A DNA stretch of 9,663 nucleotides from Candidatus Thalassarchaeaceae archaeon (GTDB taxonomy: Archaea > Thermoplasmatota > Poseidoniia > Poseidoniales > Thalassarchaeaceae): contig JASLJW010000148.1 in NCBI GenBank assembly GCA_030747885.1, positions 1-9,663 of the forward strand, written 5' to 3'. Position 1 is the stretch's first letter. Each line of letters opens with the position of its first letter. Positions 1 through 6,128 of the stretch are shown here, one piece after another. A program made the translations under genes and the position numbers. The notes beneath the pieces were generated by a model, which was given only the letters and a program-made list of their open reading frames with translations, searched no databases and was not told where the DNA came from.

Positions 1-70
1 TAGGAGGAGGAGTGCTAGCCGTATCGAGTCCCGAGCGCCCATGTACGAACCACGCTCCACCGAGACTTAA
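1..70 (+). CDS. Possible 3' end of an upstream gene (C-terminal tail only)
   Basis: A reading frame entering from the left edge stays open for 22 codons (first full codon at position 2) and stops at TAA 68-70. The visible residues are rich in Arg, Ser and Glu (it begins RRRSASRIESRAP and ends PRSTET), which looks like a disordered C-terminal tail. No function can be inferred. The frame is short and another plus frame is also open here, so this may be chance. It is favoured because genes in this window are tightly packed and because its stop overlaps the TATA-like box of the next gene. Confidence 0.3.
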   Translation, partial: RRRSASRIESRAPMYEPRSTET

Positions 71-73
71 ATA
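67..73 (+). promoter_or_regulatory. Putative archaeal TATA box for the PKD metalloprotease gene
   Basis: TTAAATA at 67-73 resembles an archaeal TATA box. Archaeal transcription normally begins roughly 22-27 bases downstream of the box centre, which would be near 92-97. That coincides with the first ATG codons (94 and 97), so the transcript may have essentially no leader. This is inferred from sequence alone. Confidence 0.4.
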
Positions 74-93
74 CGACATCATGACGATGGAGA

Positions 94-3000
94 ATGATGG
101 TTATGTCGGAGACCAGCACATCGAATACAAGACGCCGGAAAGCGACACTTAGTTCAAGTCTAGTTATTGTGCTCTTATTTGCCTCGTTTCTTCCTATGGC
201 AACACAAGCAGAAGACACCCCTGAAGAAGAAGCCATCTTCACTGGAGATCTGGCTGGCTTCAATAGTGAAACGGTGGGGAAATCATATCTCACCACGTCA
301 TCTGGAGATCCTGTATTTTCTGCTACGCGTCACCTCAAGAATCAATGGATAGAGGCTGGAATGCCGAACTTAGTTTCACCCTTCAGTTCAGAGTATCTAT
401 TACAGAAACAAAGCCGTTCCCAATCAAGAGCTTGTGAAAACGCTTGGAACCAAGGCGATTCTGTTACTATGCCCACTGCAGGAGGAAATATTGCAGCAGA
501 GGTAGAACGAGTTACATCTTCTGCGGCGATTATAGTAGAGAATGGAGTAAGTATCCCATCTACGACGATTAACGATATTGCTTCTACTTGGGATAACTCA
601 ATCTATCCTACGGTAACATCATACTTTGGAAATCCAAGTGATGTCGACAACAATTGCCAAGTTGAAATTGTTATTCTAAGTATAGATGGACCTGCCAACA
701 TAGGAGGATATTTCTCACCTGGAATTGCTAATTCAAGAGAAGCTATTTTCGTAGATAGTGATGATTTGGGTTGGAGAAACGTAATTTTCGCTCATGAATT
801 TCAACATTTACTCCATAATGCTAGAGATCCTTTGGAATATGCATGGATAGATGAAGGAAATGCAGACATGGCTGCATTCCTAGTTCTAGGAGCAGAAGGA
901 ACTCTCATTGGACATAGCAATGGATGGGCTTCAAATGCATCTTGTAGTGTTAGGTGGTGGAACCAACGAAGTGATTGTGATTATGGGGCTGGTTTCCTAT
1001 TCATGTTGTATCTAGCCGACAAGTTTGGAGGAGGACAAGCAATTCAAAGCCTCGTTGCAGATACCGCAACAGGAGGAGCATCCATTGAAAATTTAGCAAG
1101 AAATCCCATTCCTGGCGCTCCCGCAAATATCGGGACAACAATGGATGAGATTTTTGCAAATTTTACCGCTGCTGCAGTGCTAGATAGTCAACAAGGAAAA
1201 TATGGATTCTCTAATATCGAGATGGGGGGTACTTGCTCAAATTCTGCTTTCTGTAAATTACAATTAACAGATCAAAATTTCAACTGGGGTTCCATTTACA
1301 CTAGTGAAAACCATGACATGGAGGGGTGGGGGGTCCGCGCGTGGCGATTTGCATCTGGAACTGGCGCGCCACTAAATGTCATGGTTACTCCATCTGAATT
1401 CGGATTTGATGGGATACTTTTGGTAAAAGATACTGCAGCACAAACTTGGTCTACTCTTGATTTGAGATTTGATCCAGGAACTGGAGTAGGTACTGGAGTT
1501 GTTGATGGGTTTGGAAACACCTCTGATGAAGCATATCTGGTTACATGGTATGCAAGTTCCATAGATGACTGCGATTACACATACCCCAATTGTGGATTTA
1601 GTGGAGGTTCAACTGCATATCCAACAGCTACAGTGGATGTTACTGCTGCACTAATTTCTGAACCCCCTACTGTTCGAATCGGATCAACATCTTCCATCGA
1701 TAGAGATTCAAATGGAAGTCCAGATACAGTCAATCTAACATCAATCGTTAACTCTACAGCATTCTTTGAAATTCTTGATATCACAGTGCATGCATTCAAA
1801 GACAACATTCTGTATGATTCTATAAATTATGAAGTGGCTGCTGGGAATGGTATTGAAGTAGAATCCAGTATCTTCTTCACTGTCCCAGAAGATGGAAATT
1901 GGGTATTCGATGTAGAACTGCGAAATTACGGCCAAACCCTAGTTGACGAGTATATATCTGCTCCAATTTCATTGGTAAACATGAAGCCGATTGCTGTTAG
2001 TACTGCTGCTGCCAACGCAACACAAACTTATCTTGGCCTCCAATTCTATGGATCTGGTTATGATGAATGGGGGTTCAGCACAGATAATCAAACCTACAGC
2101 AAAAATGAAACTCCTGTAGCGTATTCATGGGATTTCGGAGATGGGACTTCTTCAGGACTCAAGAATCCAATTCATGAATGGGTTATCCCATCGAACTACA
2201 CTGTAGAATCGAGAATCATAGATAGTGGGGGGACAATGTCTGATCCAGTTGAATGGAATATTAGTGTGAACGATACTTCTAACCCGATTATCGGATTGAC
2301 TGTTCAAGGAATCGATATTACAAATGGACTTAGTTTGAGAACTAATGAAAGAGTACTTTTCGATGCAAGGTCCACGGAAGACAATGTTCCGGACTCTAAC
2401 CTTCTATTCACTTGGGACTTTGGTGATGGTCGCGTAGTTAGTGGCATTGGATTGGTTGAACTGGATCATGCTTGGTTAATTGGAACTGCAGATGGAATGT
2501 TAAATGTACTAAATCTCACTGTTTCCGATGGAGTGCATGTTTCTCATCTAGAAGTTAATATTACCATCCTCAACAGGCCTCCTAGATTGGTTTTCAGTGA
2601 GGCGCTCGAAACATACACTCTCACTCCACTAAACATGCCCACTATTTTCGTAGATGATGATGGAATTATCCAAAATGTAACTTGGTCTTTCGATGAACCA
2701 GTCAATCTTGATGGTGGGGTCCTAAACCAATTATCACCATTCACTGAAAGTAATTCAGTCGAAATATCTCCAACGGTAGCATGGAGAACACCGGGTACAA
2801 AAATCGTCAACCTAAGTGTTACTGATGATGATGGGAATACTAGTACAACTAGTATTACTGTGACGGTTCTAAATCAAAGGCCAATCGCCTTATTCGCAAG
2901 ACCTGATGATGGTACAGTTTCAACACAATATACGTTCCAAAGCACTTCCTTTGATCCAGATGGAGATGACTCAGCAATGACTACCATTTGGTCTATCGAA

Positions 3001-4242
3001 GGAGAAGATCCTGTCGCCAATCAGAGCGCGATTGTTCATACTTTCTTGGAGCCTGGCATCTATACTGTTTCTCTACTTATTATCGATGAGTTAGGTCTAG
3101 AATCACACCTGAAATCATATCTAGTTTCCATTGAGAATCCACTTCCAGTCCCTATGATGACTACTTATGAGGCATCATTGAATGGAGAGTTAGTAACATC
3201 TCCAAGTGAGAATATTAGTGAATTTGAGTTTTGGCACCCTCTGGCCTCAGATGGAGGAATTTTCGTAAAAGCAGGAGTCCCACTCTATTTCTCTAGTATT
3301 GGCTCTAGAGATGGGGACCCGAAATTCGCAGGAATGTCAAATCCAGATCCAAATTCAGCAGACTGGAATGGAATTACATCGTATACATGGAACTTTGGAG
3401 ATGCATCCCCCATCTCCACGGGTGAAAATATCTGGCATACATTTACTCAACCAGGAGATTATCTCGTTACTCTCACCATTCGAGATGGATACGGGACAGG
3501 AGATACAAATCAAACTCATCGTTTGATACATGTCAGTACTCCTCCAACGATTCTTGACGACACTCTATTCGATGAAGAAGTGGATTTAGGGACATCGATA
3601 GTTCTACTATTATCATACGAAGATGAAGACATGAAAATGGGGATTACCGCTTACAGAGACACCGATATTTCTAGCGACAGTGATGCAGACGGAATTACAG
3701 ATAATGACCCCAATCAAGCACTCAATGATGCACTTACACTTTATTGGGACATTGACCCATCAATAGATGAAAACGGAGATGGAGACTTCCAAAATGATTG
3801 GATAATTTCTACAGAAGTTCCAAACCTACGCTGGAATGAATCGGGCACATACATCGTCATCGCAATGGTATGCGACGATACAGAAGCATGTACAATCAAA
3901 GCGTTCCAAATAGAAGTAGACGATGATGATGATAGTGGACCAAGATCCCTTTCTGATTTCGAACTAAGTGACTTAATCCCAAGCGATGGAAGTAGCTGGT
4001 TAATTCTTGCATTGGTGGCGATTGTCCTGATTCTAGGTTGGGCAATTATGCGTCAACCAAACGAAGAAGAACAAGCCATAGATGAACAACCAACGTACGA
4101 CGTCACTGAAGTCCAAACAGAAGGTGGAATTCTAGGTATGGATCAGCACACACCCCCTTCAAAACCATCACATCTTGATAGGGAAGATCGAAGGAGCAAA
4201 GATTCAGGATATGTAAGACCTGTCGGATCCAGACGGAGATGA
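94..4242 (+). CDS. Large secreted, membrane-anchored PKD-domain protein with a zinc metallopeptidase domain
   Basis: This 1382-residue protein is probably an extracellular peptidase displayed on the cell surface. Residues 1-39 form a signal peptide: basic RRRK at 13-16, a hydrophobic core, and a likely cut after ATQA (Ala39). The peptidase domain carries HEFQH at 234-238 and a WIDEG motif with Glu254, giving His234, His238 and Glu254 as likely zinc ligands and Glu235 as catalytic. This resembles gluzincins of the M30 (hyicolysin) or M6 type. Residues about 530-630 form an adhesion-like beta domain opening with an Asp loop (D536, D538, N540, D544). Six PKD-like domains follow (about 632-1276), with WDFGDG at 679 and 774, WNFGD at 1099 and more diverged core Trp at 864, 966 and 1218. 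Calcium-type loops occur at 1195-1203 and 1225-1235. A membrane helix at 1302-1319 precedes a basic cytoplasmic tail ending GSRRR. ATG 94, 97 or 103 could be the start; GGAG at 89-92 would fit 97 or 103, whereas a leaderless transcript would fit 94 or 97. The exact peptidase family is uncertain. Confidence 0.9.
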   Translation: MMVMSETSTSNTRRRKATLSSSLVIVLLFASFLPMATQAEDTPEEEAIFTGDLAGFNSETVGKSYLTTSSGDPVFSATRHLKNQWIEAGMPNLVSPFSSEYLLQKQSRSQSRACENAWNQGDSVTMPTAGGNIAAEVERVTSSAAIIVENGVSIPSTTINDIASTWDNSIYPTVTSYFGNPSDVDNNCQVEIVILSIDGPANIGGYFSPGIANSREAIFVDSDDLGWRNVIFAHEFQHLLHNARDPLEYAWIDEGNADMAAFLVLGAEGTLIGHSNGWASNASCSVRWWNQRSDCDYGAGFLFMLYLADKFGGGQAIQSLVADTATGGASIENLARNPIPGAPANIGTTMDEIFANFTAAAVLDSQQGKYGFSNIEMGGTCSNSAFCKLQLTDQNFNWGSIYTSENHDMEGWGVRAWRFASGTGAPLNVMVTPSEFGFDGILLVKDTAAQTWSTLDLRFDPGTGVGTGVVDGFGNTSDEAYLVTWYASSIDDCDYTYPNCGFSGGSTAYPTATVDVTAALISEPPTVRIGSTSSIDRDSNGSPDTVNLTSIVNSTAFFEILDITVHAFKDNILYDSINYEVAAGNGIEVESSIFFTVPEDGNWVFDVELRNYGQTLVDEYISAPISLVNMKPIAVSTAAANATQTYLGLQFYGSGYDEWGFSTDNQTYSKNETPVAYSWDFGDGTSSGLKNPIHEWVIPSNYTVESRIIDSGGTMSDPVEWNISVNDTSNPIIGLTVQGIDITNGLSLRTNERVLFDARSTEDNVPDSNLLFTWDFGDGRVVSGIGLVELDHAWLIGTADGMLNVLNLTVSDGVHVSHLEVNITILNRPPRLVFSEALETYTLTPLNMPTIFVDDDGIIQNVTWSFDEPVNLDGGVLNQLSPFTESNSVEISPTVAWRTPGTKIVNLSVTDDDGNTSTTSITVTVLNQRPIALFARPDDGTVSTQYTFQSTSFDPDGDDSAMTTIWSIEGEDPVANQSAIVHTFLEPGIYTVSLLIIDELGLESHLKSYLVSIENPLPVPMMTTYEASLNGELVTSPSENISEFEFWHPLASDGGIFVKAGVPLYFSSIGSRDGDPKFAGMSNPDPNSADWNGITSYTWNFGDASPISTGENIWHTFTQPGDYLVTLTIRDGYGTGDTNQTHRLIHVSTPPTILDDTLFDEEVDLGTSIVLLLSYEDEDMKMGITAYRDTDISSDSDADGITDNDPNQALNDALTLYWDIDPSIDENGDGDFQNDWIISTEVPNLRWNESGTYIVIAMVCDDTEACTIKAFQIEVDDDDDSGPRSLSDFELSDLIPSDGSSWLILALVAIVLILGWAIMRQPNEEEQAIDEQPTYDVTEVQTEGGILGMDQHTPPSKPSHLDREDRRSKDSGYVRPVGSRRR
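4235..4238 (+). promoter_or_regulatory. Ribosome binding site for the 300-residue membrane protein
   Basis: GGAG lies inside the last codons of the protease gene, 8 bases before ATG 4247. It decides that start over the out-of-frame ATG at 4243, and suggests that translation of the second gene is coupled to the first. Confidence 0.55.
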
Positions 4243-4246
4243 ATGC

Positions 4247-5149
4247 ATGAAGAGAAGGCGGATTATCCCAGTCTACCTCATTCTAATTGCATTGATTCTT
4301 CCATCAGGGGTTCAATTGTCGGGACCTGTCGATGCAGCATCAACCTGCACACTAACTGGCCAGACAACACCCGAATGGGGAGTAGATGCCGAACTAATCC
4401 AATCCAATGGATTCACAGATCAGCCTGAGATATTTTTCCCAACAGATTCATTCTTAGCAGGTGGAGAACTTGCTGCATTAAATGAAGGATTCGTTACTTC
4501 AGTTAATGTGTCAGATAAATCGTACACTGCAATCAGAATGAATATGGTTGAAGGGTATCGATATACATTCTGTGTAACCTTTGCATCCGCTCCAAATCAA
4601 ACAGTAAGTAGTGACCCAAGTGCAGATGTATACTTGATGGAACAGTTAGATTTTGATCGCTATAAATGGGAGGAATTGGGAAGTAAAGAAGAGGGAGTAG
4701 GGGAGATGGACCCTACTTTCTTCTCATTCTTCGGATGGATTCCATATAGGGATATTCATGCATACGAAAATACTCGCAACATCGATTTTTCAGTCACCTT
4801 TGAAGACGGTGGAAGTTCCTCCTCTGGAGGATTCTTTAGTTCGAATTCAAATGATGGAATGTATCTAGTTCTAGATGCGAAAAATAACTCGAGAAACAAT
4901 TATGCTCCGGCTCGAGGACAAAATATGGTAGCTCAAATTATAGTATTGGTAGAAGAACGAATATTACTGCCAAAAACCTCGGTTTACATGATTTGTTGTT
5001 CACTTCCAATGCTTCTGATTGCCTCACCAATTCTTCTTCATCAAAAATATTCTAGGGGAGCATGGGATAGCAGTACAGAAACTGTTGAACTAATGCCCAT
5101 GATTGAGAATAATACTAGCACTCCTAGTACATACAGGAACGATGACTAA
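4247..5149 (+). CDS. Exported, C-terminally membrane-anchored protein of unknown function
   Basis: I do not recognise a named family for this 300-residue protein. It starts MKRRRIIPVYLILIALIL, a classic signal sequence, with likely cleavage after VDA (Ala30). The mature part has Cys34 near its N terminus and a second Cys in the segment YRYTFCVTF. Its central part alternates hydrophobic and polar residues (for example ADVYLMEQLDFDRY), like a beta-sandwich of the pre-peptidase C-terminal (PPC) type; that resemblance is my inference and weak. A Ser/Gly-rich stretch around residues 186-199 looks like a flexible loop. A membrane helix at about 244-264 contains two adjacent Cys (250, 251), and a roughly 36-residue cytoplasmic tail follows. 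The gene begins 4 bases after the protease stop, so the two are probably co-transcribed and both face the outside. It could be a partner, chaperone or anchor for the protease, or simply another surface protein. Confidence 0.8.
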   Translation: MKRRRIIPVYLILIALILPSGVQLSGPVDAASTCTLTGQTTPEWGVDAELIQSNGFTDQPEIFFPTDSFLAGGELAALNEGFVTSVNVSDKSYTAIRMNMVEGYRYTFCVTFASAPNQTVSSDPSADVYLMEQLDFDRYKWEELGSKEEGVGEMDPTFFSFFGWIPYRDIHAYENTRNIDFSVTFEDGGSSSSGGFFSSNSNDGMYLVLDAKNNSRNNYAPARGQNMVAQIIVLVEERILLPKTSVYMICCSLPMLLIASPILLHQKYSRGAWDSSTETVELMPMIENNTSTPSTYRNDD

Positions 5150-5944
5150 TCATTCGTATTCAAGAAGATCCCAAGCGATATAGAGGTCTTCAAAATTGAT
5201 TCTTCCTTGTCTAATCACGTCGAAAGAGTCCTCCATTGTAGCATATACCAACGTGGAACCAATCACTGGAGCATGGATTCTGGTCCAATCTCCACCTTCT
5301 CCAAGCCCCATCAATGCGATTTCACATGCATTTTCACGAGCACCTACAACTTTAGCTGCCTCTAGTACTCTCAATGCTCCTCCTTTGGTGTTGAGGCGAT
5401 AACAAATCTTTACAATCGCCCCCATGGAAGTCATCTCATCTACTTGAGCAAGAATCTCGTCCACGCTAGGAGGTGATCCTAGATGCTCCGAAGCAATTAC
5501 TTTCGTAGAATCTCCCGCAATACTCACCAATTTCAATCGCTCCTCCGATTCAATATCTGTCTCTAAATCAATGTATGCTGCACCAGAACGAATTGCAGTC
5601 TCTAATATTGCTATTCGTCCCGATTCATCTCCTGGAAAATTACCACCTTGTCGCCGAGGCCTACATGTGAAGATGTAGGGAATTGTAATCCCACTTTTCA
5701 GTGCATCTATGCATGATTCTACATCTACATCCTCCAAAGGAATAGGATGAGATTCCCATTTCTTTCGATTTTTTTTCTTCTCATCTTCAGAATTTTCTTC
5801 GATTACTTCGATTTTCTTAATCCAAAGTTGATCGAAACGTACCTCAATCAAATCTGCACCTGCAGCTGTGGCCAAAGCAGCATCTTCCAACATCTCTTCC
5901 AAGGTGTTGCCAGACAATGTCACGCACACTTTGGGTAGAGGCAT
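5150..5944 (-). CDS. aroD: 3-dehydroquinate dehydratase, type I (AroD)
   Basis: This is the third step of the shikimate pathway: 3-dehydroquinate is dehydrated to 3-dehydroshikimate through a Schiff base on lysine. The 264-residue length fits the family. Landmarks in order are EVRFD at 34-38 (substrate-binding Glu and Arg), TCRPRRQGG at 93-101, YIDLET at 124-129, the catalytic His154 in SEHLG, the Schiff-base Lys179 in VKICYR, the MGLG...TR segment ending at Arg222, GSTLVYA at 229-235, and Gln246 in RQG where most relatives have PGQ. Residues about 41-71 form a charged, lysine/glutamate-rich insertion not usual in the family. ATG 5944 is the first good start. No clear Shine-Dalgarno precedes it, but a weak minus-strand TATA-like GATTAAAC (5969-5976) sits at a leaderless-compatible distance. 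It is convergent with the preceding gene, whose stop abuts its own, and divergent from gyrB. No other shikimate gene is visible. Confidence 0.93.
   Translation of the reverse strand: MPLPKVCVTLSGNTLEEMLEDAALATAAGADLIEVRFDQLWIKKIEVIEENSEDEKKKNRKKWESHPIPLEDVDVESCIDALKSGITIPYIFTCRPRRQGGNFPGDESGRIAILETAIRSGAAYIDLETDIESEERLKLVSIAGDSTKVIASEHLGSPPSVDEILAQVDEMTSMGAIVKICYRLNTKGGALRVLEAAKVVGARENACEIALMGLGEGGDWTRIHAPVIGSTLVYATMEDSFDVIRQGRINFEDLYIAWDLLEYE
5769..5776 (+). terminator. Possible plus-strand U-tract terminator inside aroD (antisense)
   Basis: An uninterrupted run of eight T on the plus strand lies in a broader pyrimidine-rich stretch (5758-5816). Archaeal RNA polymerase can stop at U-rich tracts without a hairpin, and this is the longest T run I see downstream of the plus-strand protease operon, which has no intergenic space for a terminator. 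The same bases encode the Lys-rich insertion of AroD on the other strand, which is a sufficient alternative explanation. Confidence 0.2.
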
Positions 5945-6010
5945 CAGGCCGCCTGACTAGCGATACCGGTTTAATCATGATGTAGAAAAATTAGGGGCCG
6001 AATTACGTGG

Positions 6011-6034
6011 AAAAGGGCCTCTTCGGCCTTTTTT
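6011..6034 (+). terminator. Hairpin followed by six T (intrinsic-terminator-like)
   Basis: AAAAGGGCC (6011-6019) pairs with GGCCTTTTT (6025-6033) around the loop TCTTC, with one G-T wobble. The 3' arm runs into six consecutive T (6029-6034). On the plus strand this has the form of an intrinsic terminator. No plus-strand gene ends just upstream, because aroD runs the other way, so it may block antisense read-through from the left before the gyrB promoter, end a short unannotated RNA, or act on a longer gyrB leader. On the minus strand the hairpin is followed by only four T, but it would sit upstream of aroD. Confidence 0.5.
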
Positions 6035-6079
6035 GGAGTATATTGGTCAACTTGTTTATATGCCCTCAATTGGAGTATA
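6033..6079 (+). repeat. 10-base direct repeat TTGGAGTATA flanking the putative gyrB TATA box
   Basis: TTGGAGTATA occurs exactly at 6033-6042 and 6070-6079, 37 bases apart start to start (about 3.5 helical turns). The TATA-like sequence at 6055-6062 lies between the copies. Such placement would suit a regulator binding both copies, but a chance match cannot be excluded. Confidence 0.4.
6055..6062 (+). promoter_or_regulatory. Putative archaeal TATA box for the gyrBA operon
   Basis: TTTATATG is the best TATA-like sequence upstream of gyrB. Using usual archaeal spacing, transcription would start near 6081-6087, immediately before the 11-bp hairpin, giving a leader of about 45 bases. A second, weaker AT-rich candidate is GTATATT at 6038-6044. 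Confidence 0.45.
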
Positions 6080-6088
6080 GGAAGTTCT

Positions 6089-6113
6089 CAAAGGGCCCCT
6101 ACGGGGCCCTTTG
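6089..6113 (+). other. Perfect 11-bp inverted repeat upstream of gyrB
   Basis: CAAAGGGCCCC (6089-6099) and GGGGCCCTTTG (6103-6113) are exact reverse complements separated by TAC. No T run follows, so it is not a typical terminator. It ends 15 bases before the gyrB ATG, so in RNA it would form a very stable stem at or near the 5' end of the message, close to the ribosome binding site. As DNA it could be a palindromic operator or a supercoiling-sensitive extrusion site. Its arms share the AAGGGCC core with the hairpin at 6011-6034. Confidence 0.7.
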
Positions 6114-6119
6114 TGCATT

Positions 6120-6125
6120 GGTGAG
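6120..6125 (+). promoter_or_regulatory. Ribosome binding site of gyrB
   Basis: GGTGAG just before ATG 6129 matches the GGTGA part of the Shine-Dalgarno consensus, with short spacing (3-4 bases). Together with the E. coli residue register it supports ATG 6129 over the upstream TTG at 6111, which would lie inside the inverted repeat. Confidence 0.45.
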
Positions 6126-6128
6126 AAA

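Noticed and set aside
1..93. Possible tRNA 3' portion in the GC-richer left edge
   Set aside because: No TTCGA-type T-loop with a pairing stem and no acceptor end could be matched on either strand.
15..296. Minus-strand frame of 93 codons at the left edge
   Set aside because: It lies mostly antisense to the signal peptide and start of the protease gene, shows no recognisable motif and has no promoter or ribosome site.
1988..3921. PKD domains as recent DNA tandem repeats
   Set aside because: The similarity is only at the level of protein motifs (WDFGDG-like); the DNA copies are too diverged to be a nucleotide repeat array.
4243..4428. Short plus-strand frame starting at ATG 4243
   Set aside because: It overlaps the 300-residue protein in another frame; that protein has a clear signal peptide and the better-spaced GGAG site.
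6111..6128. Extension of gyrB to an upstream TTG at 6111
   Set aside because: That start lies within the 3' arm of the inverted repeat and would add six residues; ATG 6129 has a GGTGAG site and reproduces E. coli residue numbering (Glu42, Asn46, Asp73, Arg136, Thr165).
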